This document shows positions 50,635 through 59,556 of a DNA stretch of 64,000 nucleotides, in pieces (positions within the stretch are counted from its first letter, which is position 1; the number at the start of each line of letters is the position of its first letter). The notes below the pieces were generated by a model. It had not been told where the DNA came from and searched no databases. It saw only the letters and a program-made list of their open reading frames with translations. The position numbers and the translations under genes are program-made. This stretch comes from Cellulosimicrobium sp. ES-005 (GTDB lineage: Bacteria > Actinomycetota > Actinomycetes > Actinomycetales > Cellulomonadaceae), in contig NZ_CP159290.1 in assembly GCF_040448685.1 (NCBI RefSeq), positions 310,001-374,000 on the forward strand, read 5' to 3'.

Positions 50635-51603
50635 TCACGCGGCACGACGGCGTCCCGACGCCAGGAGAGCGCGGCGGACCGTGGTTGCGACGCGGCCCGG
50701 CACGCGGGTGTCGGCGGAGGTGAATCGAAGCATCGCCGCGACGTCGCCGGTCACGAGGTCGTTGTGACGTTCCCGGTCGGCGAACGCGGCGCTCGGGGTG
50801 TCGTGGAACTCCGCGCCGTCGGCCTCGGCGACGACCCAGCGGCCGTCGTCGACCAGCCAGCCCAGGTCGCCGCGTCGTTCCCGTCCGCTCGACCCGACCA
50901 GCGGGACCTGGAGCGTGTCCGGCGGGACGCCGCCGTCGACGCAGTCGAGACGCACCCAGGTCTCGAGCGGCGACTCGGACCGACCGTCCGCGAGCTCCCA
51001 CCACGAGTGCGTCCGCGCGACACCCCGCCGACCACGGGCGTGGTCGTGCGCGCGGTCGAGACCTTCGGGCGTCACCAGCCCGAGGTGGAGAGCCGAGTCC
51101 ATGACCGCCACGGCCCAGGGGCGGTCGAGCTCGGGCACCGCCTGGGCCAGCGCCCACTCGGGGGCGGCGACGTACCGGTCGCCCACCCGCACGACCGTCA
51201 TCCCGTCGTCGAACATGCGCAGCCGGATGCCGTCGCGCGACTCGAGGGAGCGGGCACCCGGCAACGTCGCCTGGGGGACGACGCGCGCGGGCAGTCCCGC
51301 GACGCCGAGCAGCGCGAGCGCGCACGGCCCGACGGCGATCGCCTCGGGGCCGAAGGCGAGCAGCGCCGCCCAGGCAGCACGGCGGCGTCGGGAGTCGGGC
51401 GGACGCGCCTGCCAGGGTGCCGCGTCGAGGTCGTACACGCCGGCGGTGATCCGTGACCAGGACCCCGAGCGCACGAGGCGGGTCAGGACGTTCCGACCGA
51501 CCCCGGCCTCGACGCACTGCCTCGTGCAGACGAGCGACTCCTGCTGGGCGGCGACGGCACGCAGGGCTTCCGGTACGGGAGAACGGGGCGGCATGGGTCG
51601 CAT
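50635..51603 (-). CDS. AbiEi-like winged helix fused to a DUF559-type nuclease fold
   Basis: 322 residues. The N-terminal AbiEi-like winged helix (LRAVAAQQESLVCTRQCVEAGVGRNVLTRLVRSGSWSRITAGVYDL) resembles the antitoxin of AbiE systems. The C-terminal part (SPLETWVRLDCVDGGVPPDTL, RRGDLGWLVDDGRWVVAEADG, FADRERHNDLVTGDVAAMLRFTSADT) has the PD-(D/E)xK-like Vsr/DUF559 layout. No toxin gene lies nearby. Such proteins are common and multicopy in actinobacteria. Function unsettled. Confidence 0.8.
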   Translation of the reverse strand: MRPMPPRSPVPEALRAVAAQQESLVCTRQCVEAGVGRNVLTRLVRSGSWSRITAGVYDLDAAPWQARPPDSRRRRAAWAALLAFGPEAIAVGPCALALLGVAGLPARVVPQATLPGARSLESRDGIRLRMFDDGMTVVRVGDRYVAAPEWALAQAVPELDRPWAVAVMDSALHLGLVTPEGLDRAHDHARGRRGVARTHSWWELADGRSESPLETWVRLDCVDGGVPPDTLQVPLVGSSGRERRGDLGWLVDDGRWVVAEADGAEFHDTPSAAFADRERHNDLVTGDVAAMLRFTSADTRVPGRVATTVRRALLASGRRRAA

Positions 51604-51710
51604 CCCAGCGCACCTGACGTCGTCGGAGGGGCTCGCCGGACGCCCCTGTGGAAGGGACCCCGCAACCGAGGGACTGTGGAACCCGTCGAGTCACTCCCCG
51701 CCTCGCGGGG

Positions 51711-51831
51711 GGCCGACCCCTGGATCGCTCCTCCCACGCGCGCGTCCAAAGGGAGAAGTCCAGGGTTCGCGCCAACCCGGGATCTCTCCCCAGGAGGTGC
51801 CGCGCGTGAGGAGCGATCCCGGGGTCGGCAC
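51711..51831. repeat. GAACCCGGG-family palindromes, copies 3 and 4 in tandem
   Basis: Copy 3 spans about 51711-51770 (GCCGACCCCTGGATCGCTCC ... GGGAGAAGTCCAGGGTTCGC). Copy 4 spans about 51772-51831 (CCAACCCGGGATCTCTCCCC ... GAGGAGCGATCCCGGGGTC). Both match the same arm pattern: ACCCGGGATC-x-CTCC, then its complement. They fill the space between the AbiEi/DUF559-type gene start and the GNAT gene end. Confidence 0.8.
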
Positions 51832-51843
51832 CGGGGCGCCGGG

Positions 51844-52452
51844 TCAGAGGTGGAGGCCCAGGACCAGGCCCTCGTCGACGTCGAGGCGGGTGAAGCCGAG
51901 GTGCTCGTAGAAGCCGATCGCGGAGACGTTGTCCTCCGCGACGCCGAGGTGGACTCCCGGGGCCCCGGCGGCGCGGAGGGCGTCGAACAGGGCCGCCATC
52001 AGCCGACGGCCGTTGCCGCCGCCCTGCGCAGCGGGGAGCAGGTCGACGTGGAGGTGCGCGGGGTAGTCGGGGAGCACCGAGGGGTCGGTGAGGTGCGGGC
52101 GGTGGATCTGACGGACGAGCGCCTCGTCGCGCGAACCCTCGGGGAAGCTGCCGAGCGGGTAGCGCTCGCGCAGCGGGGGCCACCACTCCCGCTCGGACCG
52201 TGCCTCGAACGCGGCGGTGTCGCGCGCCCCCAGCACGTAGCCCGCGGCCACGCCGTCGGCCTCGACGACGAACGCGAGCGACGGCTCGAGGGCGAGGTAC
52301 GCCCCGAGGTAGACCTCGCCGAGCAGCCGCGGGTCGGTGTACAGCGCGGTCGCGTCCGCGCCGGACGCGCCGGTCCGGAGGCAGATCTCGTAGAGGCGGT
52401 CGACCTCGTCGGGGTCGGTGGTCCGGGCGGGCCGGAGGGGCAGGGTGCTCAT
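51844..52452 (-). CDS. GNAT-family N-acetyltransferase
   Basis: 202 residues starting MSTLPLRPARTTDPDEVDRLYEI. The acetyl-CoA loop is PAAQGGGNGRRLMAALFDALRAAG (Q/RxxGxG/A). Then VHLGVAEDNVSAIGFYEHLGF, the conserved end motif. Substrate not predictable. ATG 52452. Confidence 0.9.
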   Translation of the reverse strand: MSTLPLRPARTTDPDEVDRLYEICLRTGASGADATALYTDPRLLGEVYLGAYLALEPSLAFVVEADGVAAGYVLGARDTAAFEARSEREWWPPLRERYPLGSFPEGSRDEALVRQIHRPHLTDPSVLPDYPAHLHVDLLPAAQGGGNGRRLMAALFDALRAAGAPGVHLGVAEDNVSAIGFYEHLGFTRLDVDEGLVLGLHL

Positions 52453-52504
52453 GGGTACCGTTCGGCGGTCGTGAGGCTCGGCGGGCGCCGGGCGAGGAAC
52501 GTGC

Positions 52505-53155
52505 TCAGCCCTCCGCGGGCGGCACGGGCAGCGGCTGCGGGGTGATCTCCTCGATCGCGACGCACCCGGCGCGGCTCTCGAGCGGGACGTCGCCGGACAG
52601 GCCGACGAGCTCGGGGTCCACGACGTCCTCGAAGTCGGCACCCACGTAGAGGTCGACGGTGGCGTCCTCGCGCGCGTCGAGCACGAGGCCGGGGTTGTCG
52701 TAGTGGGCGGCGAGCGTGTACGCCTGCGCGAGGCCGGCGGCTCCGAAGTGGATCTGCGTCCGCGCCATGACGTCCGACTTCTCGTCGCCGTCCAGGTCCG
52801 GCGCGTTGCCCGTGGAGAGCACCGTGAAGCCGCGCGACGTGAGGAGGTCCTGGTTCAGGCGCCCGAGCGGGGCGTCCTTGCCGGACGCGTTGTAGACGTT
52901 GACCTGGATGTCGCCGGTCGCCACCGGGAGGGTGCCCTCGGGGAGGCAGGGGACCTCGACGTGCGCCAGGTCGTCGACGGCCTCGGGTGACGACAGCGGC
53001 CGGTCGAACGGGGCGTCGATCGCGCCCGTGTACACGGCCAGCGCACCGAGCCCGACGACGGCGAGCGCGGCGATGAGGAGCCCGAACACGACGGCCTGGC
53101 GCTCGTGCATGCGTCGGCGACGCTCGGCGCGCGCGGTGTCGGGGCGGGTGGTCAC
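52505..53155 (-). CDS. LytR C-terminal-domain (LytR_C) membrane protein
   Basis: 216 residues. A basic N-terminus, one helix (AVVFGLLIAALAVVGLGALAVYTG), then an exported LytR_C-like domain: IQVNVYNASGKDAPLGRLNQDLLTSRGFTVLSTGNA, TQIHFGAAGLAQAYTLAAHYDNPGLVLDAREDATVDLYVGADF. In actinobacteria such stand-alone proteins often sit next to a VapB-like gene, as here. Likely cell-envelope role. GTG 53155. Confidence 0.88.
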   Translation of the reverse strand: MTTRPDTARAERRRRMHERQAVVFGLLIAALAVVGLGALAVYTGAIDAPFDRPLSSPEAVDDLAHVEVPCLPEGTLPVATGDIQVNVYNASGKDAPLGRLNQDLLTSRGFTVLSTGNAPDLDGDEKSDVMARTQIHFGAAGLAQAYTLAAHYDNPGLVLDAREDATVDLYVGADFEDVVDPELVGLSGDVPLESRAGCVAIEEITPQPLPVPPAEG

Positions 53156-53180
53156 GCCAGAAACCTACCGGACCCCGCGC

Positions 53181-53477
53181 TCATCGCACGGTCAGGACGC
53201 GGGCGTGCAGGATGGCGCGCTGCTGGAGCGCGGCCCGCACGGCGCGGTGCAGCCCGTCCTCGAGGTAGAGGATGCCCTCGTACTCGACGACGTGGGCGAA
53301 GAGGTCGCCGAAGAACGTCGAGTCCTCGGCGAGGAGCGCGTCGAGGTCGAGCGTGCGCTTGGTGGTGACGAGCTCGTCGAGGCGCACCTGACGCGGGGGC
53401 ACCTCGGCCCAGTCGCGGGCGGTCACCCGGCCGTGGTCCGGGTAGGGGCGCCCGTCGCCGACGGCCTTGAAGATCAT
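53181..53477 (-). CDS. VapB-like / type II antitoxin-family protein
   Basis: 98 residues from ATG 53477: MIFKAVGDGRPYPDHGRVTARDWAEVPPRQVRLDELVTTKRTLDLDALLAEDSTFFGDLFAHVVEY, then YLEDGLHRAVRAALQQRAILHARVL. Close to proteins annotated as VapB-family antitoxins next to LytR_C genes. The DGLHRA core is ParB-like. No toxin partner is visible, so antitoxin activity is doubtful. Confidence 0.8.
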   Translation of the reverse strand: MIFKAVGDGRPYPDHGRVTARDWAEVPPRQVRLDELVTTKRTLDLDALLAEDSTFFGDLFAHVVEYEGILYLEDGLHRAVRAALQQRAILHARVLTVR

Positions 53478-53581
53478 GCGGCACATCCTAGAGGCCCGAC
53501 GGCGGCCCGTGCCCAGGTCGTCGGGGTGTCGGTCACGCGGTCGTCACGATCTCCCCACGAGGAGCACCCGCGTCCTTCGCG

Positions 53582-54535
53582 TCAGCGGGCGTCGGGGCGG
53601 ACCCGGAGCGGGCGCGCGCGGCCCAGCCGGCGTCCGAGGTGGAGCTGGACGAACAGCGTCGCGATGCCGGCGACGAGCAGCCCGGCGACGTTCACGAGGA
53701 GCTGGACGCCCGCGCCGAGCGCCTCGTCCCACGCCCCGACCGCGAGGGTCAGGCCGATCGTCCCGACGGCGGGCACCGTCGTGATGGAGATGAAGACGCC
53801 GACGAGCGCGGCCGACTTGGCCGTGGTGAGCGAGAGCACACCCGCGACGCCCGCGAGGAGCGCGATGGCGAAGGACCACGCGTCGGGCGACACGATGAAC
53901 TCCGTCTGCGCCCCGGTCGTCGCCTGCTCGAACGTGATGAGGCCCGCCGCGTAGGCGAGGCTCCACACCGCCCAGGCGACCGCGGCGCACCCCGCGAACC
54001 CGCCGAGGAGCGTCGCCAGCGCCGACCCGGCGATCCCGCGCCGCCGTCGCACGACCGCGTAGCAGATCGCCGCGATGGGGGCGAACTCCGGCCCGACGAC
54101 CATGGCCCCGATGATGAGGATGGGCTGGTCCAGCAGGCGCCCGACCCCCGCGATGAGGGTCGCGAGCAGCAGGAACACGAAGAACGTGGCGGAGGGCCGG
54201 GAGTCCTCGCGCGACGCGTCCGCGAGCTGCGCCCACAGCACCCCGTCGGCGGGATGGCCGGGGGCCGCCCGCTCGGCCGCGACCGCGGCGTCCGACACGA
54301 CCGTCACGGGCTCCGTGACGACGATGCTCCCGTCGGCCGGGACGCCCGCGTGCCGGAGCGTCCGCATGACGTTGTTCGCGTTCTCCCGCGCCATCTCGAA
54401 CCAGAGGACGTCGCCGCGCCCCTCGAGCGCCGCGCCGGGCACGACCGCCAGGTCGCACACGGTGGGGTCGGCGTCGAGGACGGGACGCAGACGTTCGGCG
54501 AGGTCGTGCCCCGCGGTGACCCGCACAGTCAGCAT
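53582..54535 (-). CDS. DUF389 family membrane protein
   Basis: 317 residues. The N-terminal soluble domain (about 100 residues, [20 protein letters not shown]) is followed by about seven hydrophobic segments with the DUF389 core: [38 protein letters not shown]. Conserved in actinobacteria; unknown transport or signalling role. Divergent from the kdp operon. Confidence 0.9.
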   Translation of the reverse strand: MLTVRVTAGHDLAERLRPVLDADPTVCDLAVVPGAALEGRGDVLWFEMARENANNVMRTLRHAGVPADGSIVVTEPVTVVSDAAVAAERAAPGHPADGVLWAQLADASREDSRPSATFFVFLLLATLIAGVGRLLDQPILIIGAMVVGPEFAPIAAICYAVVRRRRGIAGSALATLLGGFAGCAAVAWAVWSLAYAAGLITFEQATTGAQTEFIVSPDAWSFAIALLAGVAGVLSLTTAKSAALVGVFISITTVPAVGTIGLTLAVGAWDEALGAGVQLLVNVAGLLVAGIATLFVQLHLGRRLGRARPLRVRPDAR

Positions 54536-54580
54536 GGCGCCATCGTGCCAGGCGGGCGCGGGCCGTCGGCGCGGCGCCCC

Positions 54581-54619
54581 GTCAAGGTTCCGGCAGAGGG
54601 CGTCAAGGTTCCGTCAGAG
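54581..54619 (+). promoter_or_regulatory. Direct-repeat operator upstream of kdp, probable KdpE site
   Basis: CGTCAAGGTTCCGGCAGAG and CGTCAAGGTTCCGTCAGAG occur in tandem, 21 bp apart. Each holds two 7-bp half sites 11 bp apart: GTCAAGG at 54581 and 54602; GGCAGAG and GTCAGAG at 54592 and 54613. This is the PhoB/OmpR direct-repeat geometry expected for KdpE, whose gene ends the operon. Confidence 0.6.
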
Positions 54620-54733
54620 CCCCGCCCGGAGCCCTCCGGCCGGGCGTAGAACGGCAGTGCGCCCGGGTTCCGGGTGCCGGCACGGCGCCCGCCACGAGCG
54701 CCGGCCGACCGTCGTCGAGAAGGCGTTCCCACC

Positions 54734-54829
54734 ATGGCCGACCTGGCCTTCCTCCTCCTCACCGTCGCGTTCTTCGCGACGGTCGCGCTCGTCGCGCGTC
54801 GTCACGGCTCCTCGGGAGGCACCCGGTGA
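54734..54829 (+). CDS. 31-residue membrane peptide before kdpF
   Basis: [20 protein letters not shown] followed by [11 protein letters not shown]: one helix and a basic tail. ATG 54734; its stop TGA at 54827-54829 overlaps the kdpF ATG, so it is translated as part of the operon. Short membrane peptides at the start of actinobacterial kdp operons occur. Function unknown. Confidence 0.6.
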   Translation: MADLAFLLLTVAFFATVALVARRHGSSGGTR

Positions 54830-54918
54830 TGATCCTCGACTGGATCGCGCTCGGCGCCGTCGTCGCCGTGCTGGGCTACCTCTTCGTCGCGCTGCTCCGC
54901 AGCGACCGGGCCCGGTGA
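54829..54918 (+). CDS. kdpF: KdpF, small subunit of the K+-transporting ATPase
   Basis: 29 residues: [20 protein letters not shown] then ALLRSDRAR. Single helix of typical KdpF length, stabilising the KdpABC complex. Overlaps kdpA as GTGA. Confidence 0.85.
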   Translation: MILDWIALGAVVAVLGYLFVALLRSDRAR

Positions 54919-56606
54919 GCGCCGTGCCGACGACGGTCGACGCCGCGGTCGTGTGGGCGGCCGTCGGTCAGGTCGCGCTCCTCGTCGCGGCGCTCGCGGC
55001 GGTGCACGCGCCGCTCGGTGCGTACATGGCGCGCGTGTACACCTCGTCGCGCCACCTGCGGGTGGAGCGCGCGGGCTACCGGCTGGCGCGCGTGGACCCC
55101 GACGCGGAGCAGCGGTGGAGCACCTACCTCTTCTCCGTGCTGGGCTTCTCGCTCGCCTCGGTCCTGCTCCTCTACGGGCTCGGCCGGCTCCAGGACCACC
55201 TGCCGATGAACCTCGGGTTCACGGGGCTGGACCCCGCGGGCGCGTGGAACACCGCGGTCTCGTTCGTGACGAACACGAACTGGCAGTGGTACTCCGGCGA
55301 GGCGGCCGCGGGCCACCTCCTGCAGATGGCCGGCCTCGCCGTGCAGAACTTCGTCTCGGCCGCCGTCGGGATGTCGGTCGCGATCGCGCTCGTGCGGGGG
55401 TTCGCCCGCTCGGGGACCGACGCGCGGGTCGGCAACTTCTGGACCGACCTCACCCGCTCCGTCGTGCGGATCCTGCTGCCGATCGCGTTCGTCGCCGCGG
55501 TCGTGCTCGTGGCGAACGGCGTCGTCCAGAACCTCAGCCCGCACACCGCGGTCGAGACGCTCGCCGGCGGCACGCAGCACGTCCTCGGCGGTCCGGTCGC
55601 GTCCCAGGAGGCCATCAAGGAGCTGGGGACCAACGGCGGCGGGTTCTTCAACGCGAACTCGGCGCACCCGCTGGAGAACCCGAACCCGTTCACCAACGTC
55701 TTCGAGATCTTCCTCATCCTGCTGATCCCGTTCACGCTCCCGCGCACGTTCGGCCTCATGGTGGGCGACCGCCGTCAGGGCTGGGCCGTCCTCGGCGCGA
55801 TGGCCGGGCTGTTCGCCGTCGCGCTCGCGCTGACCACCTGGGCCGAGCTCGCCGGCCCGGGTGCCGCGCCGCAGGCGGCCGGTGCCGCGCTGGAGGGCAA
55901 GGAGACCCGGTTCGGCCTCGCCGCGAGCGCCCTGTTCGCGACCGCGACGACCGGCACGTCGACGGGCGCGGTCAACGCGATGCACGACTCGCTCACCGCA
56001 CCGGGGGGCGGCGTCGTCCTCTTCAACATGCTCCTCGGCGAGATCGCCCCCGGCGGCGTGGGCGCGGGGCTGTACGGGATGCTCGTGCTCGCCGTCGTCG
56101 CGGTGTTCGTCGCGGGCCTCATGGTGGGTCGCACGCCCGAGTACCTGGGCAAGAAGATCGGCCGCCAGGAGATCACGCTCGTCGCGCTCTACGTCCTGAC
56201 GACCCCGGCGGTCGTGCTCGTCGGCACGGCGCTCTCCGTGGTCCTGCCCGACGGCCTCGCCGGTCAGCAGGAGGGCGGCCCGCACGGGCTCACCGAGGTG
56301 CTGTACGCCTTCGCGTCGGCCGGGAACAACAACGGCTCCGCGTTCGCCGGGCTGTCGGCCGGGACGCCGTACTACAACACGCTCCTCGGGCTCGCGATGC
56401 TCGTCGGCCGATTCGTCCCCATCGCGCTCGTCCTCGCCCTCGCGGGGCGCCTCGCCTCGCAGCGCTCGGTGCCGCCGTCGGCCGGCACGCTGCCGACCCA
56501 CCAGCCGCTGTTCGTCGGCCTGCTCGGCACGGTCGCGCTGGTGGTCGTCGGCCTCACCTTCGTCCCCGTCCTGTCCCTCGGTCCTGTCGTGGAGTCCCTG
56601 TCATGA
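54915..56606 (+). CDS. kdpA: KdpA, K+ channel-like subunit
   Basis: 563 residues. About ten helices in four pseudo-repeats with selectivity loops: [75 protein letters not shown]. These bind K+ in series. GTG 54915 follows kdpF by overlap; the frame upstream is non-coding. Confidence 0.97.
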   Translation: MSAVPTTVDAAVVWAAVGQVALLVAALAAVHAPLGAYMARVYTSSRHLRVERAGYRLARVDPDAEQRWSTYLFSVLGFSLASVLLLYGLGRLQDHLPMNLGFTGLDPAGAWNTAVSFVTNTNWQWYSGEAAAGHLLQMAGLAVQNFVSAAVGMSVAIALVRGFARSGTDARVGNFWTDLTRSVVRILLPIAFVAAVVLVANGVVQNLSPHTAVETLAGGTQHVLGGPVASQEAIKELGTNGGGFFNANSAHPLENPNPFTNVFEIFLILLIPFTLPRTFGLMVGDRRQGWAVLGAMAGLFAVALALTTWAELAGPGAAPQAAGAALEGKETRFGLAASALFATATTGTSTGAVNAMHDSLTAPGGGVVLFNMLLGEIAPGGVGAGLYGMLVLAVVAVFVAGLMVGRTPEYLGKKIGRQEITLVALYVLTTPAVVLVGTALSVVLPDGLAGQQEGGPHGLTEVLYAFASAGNNNGSAFAGLSAGTPYYNTLLGLAMLVGRFVPIALVLALAGRLASQRSVPPSAGTLPTHQPLFVGLLGTVALVVVGLTFVPVLSLGPVVESLS

Positions 56607-58801
56607 GCACCCCGCTCGCTTCCGTCCCTCAGCTGCCCGGCACCCCGGCGTCCCCCGCGGAGGCGCCCGACGGCGGCGCGCACCACGACGACCACCGCGG
56701 CGGGCGTCGCGCGCCGCGGGCGCTGTCCCTCGCGCAGGTGGGCGCGGCGCTGCCGGCCGCGGTGCGCAAGCTCGACCCGCGCGTGCTGTACCGGTCGCCG
56801 GTCCTGTTCGTCGTGGAGATCGGTGCCGTCGCGACGACGGTCCTCGCGGCGCTGGACCCGGACCTGTTCTCGGTCCTCGTCGCGGTGTGGCTGTGGGCGA
56901 CGGTCCTGTTCGCGACGCTCGCCGAGTCGGTCGCGGAGTCGCGCGGCAAGGCGCAGGCGTCGAGCCTGCGCGCGACGCAGCGCAGCACCACGGCGCGCCG
57001 TGTGGACGCGCCGACCGACACGCTCACGGCGGGGTCCAGCCTGCACCTGCTGCCGACGGTCGACGTGCCGTCGTCCAGCCTGCGGGTGGGTGACGTCGTC
57101 GTGGTCGTCGCGGGGGAGACGATCCCGGGCGACGGCGACGTGATCGAGGGCGTCGCGTCGGTCGACGAGTCGGCCATCACGGGGGAGTCCGCGCCGGTGA
57201 TCCGCGAGTCGGGCGGGGACCGCTCGGCGGTCACGGGCGGGACGGTCGTGCTGTCCGACCGCATCGTCGTGCGGATCACGGCACCGGCCGGCCAGACGTT
57301 CGTCGACCGGATGATCGCGCTCGTCGAGGGCAGCGAGCGTCAGCGCACCCCGAACGAGATCGCGCTCAACGTGCTGCTCACCTCGCTGACGATCGTGTTC
57401 GTCCTCGCCGTCGCGACGCTCCAGCCGTTCGCGGTGTACTCGGGGGCACGGCAGTCGCTCGTGGTGCTGGTCGCGCTCCTCGTGTGCCTCATCCCGACGA
57501 CGATCGGCGCGCTGCTGTCCGCGATCGGCATCGCGGGCATGGACCGCCTGGTCCGGCGCAACGTGCTCGCGATGTCGGGCCGCGCGGTCGAGGCGGCGGG
57601 CGACGTCGACGTGCTGCTGCTCGACAAGACCGGCACGATCACGCACGGCAACCGGTTCGCGACCGAGGTGCTGCCGGTGGGCCACGTGAGCGCGGCGGAG
57701 CTCGCCGACGCGGCGCGCCTGGCCTCGCTGTCCGACGAGACCCCGGAGGGGCGCAGCATCGTCGACCTCGTGACGTCGATGGACGGGCGTCCCGCGGCGG
57801 ACCTGGTCCGGGAGACCGCGGGCGCGGAGTTCATCCCGTTCACGGCCCAGACCCGGATGTCGGGCGTGGACCTGCCCTCGCCCGACGGCGGCGTGCGGCG
57901 CGTGCGCAAGGGCGCCGGCTCGGCGGTGCAGCGGTGGGTGCACTCGACGGGCGGGAGCGTGACGGGTCCGGAGACGGACGAGCTCGCGGCCCACGTGGAG
58001 ACGGTGAGCGGGCAGGGCGGGACGCCGCTCGTGGTGGCCGAGCAGGTGGCGGACGGTCCGGCGCGCGTGCTCGGCGTCGTCCGGCTCAAGGACGTCGTCA
58101 AGGACGGGCTGCGCGAGCGGTTCGACCAGCTCCGCGCGATGGGCATCCGGAGCGTCATGGTGACGGGCGACAACGCGATCACGGCGCGGGCCATCGCCGC
58201 CGAGGCGGGCGTGGACGACGTCCTCGCCGAGGCGACGCCGGAGGACAAGCTCGCCCTCATCCGGCGCGAGCAGGAGGGCGGTCGCCTCGTCGCGATGGCC
58301 GGCGACGGCACGAACGACGCGCCCGCGCTGGCCCAGTCCGACGTCGGCGTCGCGATGAACACGGGGACGACCGCCGCCAAGGAGGCGGGCAACATGGTCG
58401 ACCTCGACTCGAACCCGACGAAGCTCCTGGAGATCGTCGAGATCGGCAAGCAGCTCCTCATCACGCGCGGCGCGCTCACCACGTTCTCCGTCGCGAACGA
58501 CGTCGCGAAGTACTTCGCGATCCTGCCCGCGATGTTCCTGGGCGTGTTCCCCGCGCTCGAGGTGCTCAACGTCATGCACCTGTCCAGCCCGCAGTCCGCG
58601 ATCCTCTCCGCGGTGATCTTCAACGCCCTGATCATCGTGGTCCTCGTCCCGCTCGCGCTGCGCGGGGTGCGTTACCGCCCGGCGTCCGCGTCGGCGCTGC
58701 TCCGGCGCAACCTGCTGATCTACGGGCTCGGCGGCCTCGTGGCGCCGTTCGTCGGGATCAAGCTCGTCGACCTCCTCGTCTCCCTCCTCCCGGGCTTCTG
58801 A
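56603..58801 (+). CDS. kdpB: KdpB, ATP-driven pump subunit
   Basis: 732 residues, P-type ATPase class IA. The N-terminal 40 residues are Pro/His-rich. Then [20 protein letters not shown] (actuator TGES), [22 protein letters not shown], phosphorylated Asp in [39 protein letters not shown], and [22 protein letters not shown]. Pumps K+ through KdpA by ATP hydrolysis. Start overlaps kdpA as ATGA. Confidence 0.98.
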   Translation: MSTPLASVPQLPGTPASPAEAPDGGAHHDDHRGGRRAPRALSLAQVGAALPAAVRKLDPRVLYRSPVLFVVEIGAVATTVLAALDPDLFSVLVAVWLWATVLFATLAESVAESRGKAQASSLRATQRSTTARRVDAPTDTLTAGSSLHLLPTVDVPSSSLRVGDVVVVVAGETIPGDGDVIEGVASVDESAITGESAPVIRESGGDRSAVTGGTVVLSDRIVVRITAPAGQTFVDRMIALVEGSERQRTPNEIALNVLLTSLTIVFVLAVATLQPFAVYSGARQSLVVLVALLVCLIPTTIGALLSAIGIAGMDRLVRRNVLAMSGRAVEAAGDVDVLLLDKTGTITHGNRFATEVLPVGHVSAAELADAARLASLSDETPEGRSIVDLVTSMDGRPAADLVRETAGAEFIPFTAQTRMSGVDLPSPDGGVRRVRKGAGSAVQRWVHSTGGSVTGPETDELAAHVETVSGQGGTPLVVAEQVADGPARVLGVVRLKDVVKDGLRERFDQLRAMGIRSVMVTGDNAITARAIAAEAGVDDVLAEATPEDKLALIRREQEGGRLVAMAGDGTNDAPALAQSDVGVAMNTGTTAAKEAGNMVDLDSNPTKLLEIVEIGKQLLITRGALTTFSVANDVAKYFAILPAMFLGVFPALEVLNVMHLSSPQSAILSAVIFNALIIVVLVPLALRGVRYRPASASALLRRNLLIYGLGGLVAPFVGIKLVDLLVSLLPGF

Positions 58802-58824
58802 TCCCGGTGCCGAAAGGAACTCCC

Positions 58825-59532
58825 GTGCCCAGCTCCTCGCAGGTCCCGTCCGGAGGCCGCCCGTCGACCGCCGGCGGCGCCGTCTCCTTCGTCCGGCAGT
58901 CGTGGGCGGGGCTGCGCGTCCTGCTCCTCATGACGCTCCTGCTCGGCGGGCTCTACCCGCTCGCGGTGACGGGCGTCGGCCAGGCCGCCTTCGGGTGGCA
59001 GGCCGACGGCTCGCTCGTCCGCGCCGACGGCACCCGGGCCTCGTCGGTCGACGACGCCGGGGCGGACGGCGCCCCGGTCGTCGGGTCCGTCCTCGTCGGC
59101 CAGGCGTTCGGCGAGCCGGGGACCGCGCCCGAGTGGTTCCACGGCCGCCCGTCGGCGGCCGGGGACGGCTACGACACCCTCGCGTCCGCGGGGTCGAACC
59201 TGGGGCCGAACAACCCCGAGCTCGTCGCCGCGATCGAGGCGCGCCGGGCGGCCGTCGCCGCGGAGGACGGCGTCGACCCGGCGACGGTCCCGCCGGACGC
59301 CCTGACGGCGTCGGCCTCGGGCCTCGACCCGCACGTGTCGCCCGCGTACGCGTACCAGCAGGTCGACCGCGTCGCGGCCGCGCGCGGGCTCGACCCGGCG
59401 GCGGTGCGCGCGCTCGTCGACGACGCCGCGGCCGGGCGCGTGGCCGGCGTGCTGGGCGACCCGCGCGTGAACGTGCTCGCGCTCAACCTCGCCCTCGAGG
59501 AACTCGCGCCCGCCGGCTCGGACGCGCCCTGA
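58825..59532 (+). CDS. kdpC: KdpC, accessory subunit
   Basis: 235 residues. One N-terminal helix (GLRVLLLMTLLLGGLYPLAVTGVGQAAF), VGSVLVGQAFGEPGTAPEWFHGRPSAAGDGYDTLASAGSNLGPNNPEL, then LTASASGLDPHVSPAYAYQQVDRVAAARGLD. These are the conserved KdpC parts. GTG 58825 with AAAGGAA. Confidence 0.97.
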   Translation: MPSSSQVPSGGRPSTAGGAVSFVRQSWAGLRVLLLMTLLLGGLYPLAVTGVGQAAFGWQADGSLVRADGTRASSVDDAGADGAPVVGSVLVGQAFGEPGTAPEWFHGRPSAAGDGYDTLASAGSNLGPNNPELVAAIEARRAAVAAEDGVDPATVPPDALTASASGLDPHVSPAYAYQQVDRVAAARGLDPAAVRALVDDAAAGRVAGVLGDPRVNVLALNLALEELAPAGSDAP

Positions 59533-59556
59533 CGTGCGACGTGATGGACTGCGCAC

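Noticed and set aside
53181-53477. Toxin-antitoxin locus
   Set aside because: The VapB-like protein has no PIN-domain partner; its neighbour is LytR_C, a pairing common in actinobacteria without toxin function.
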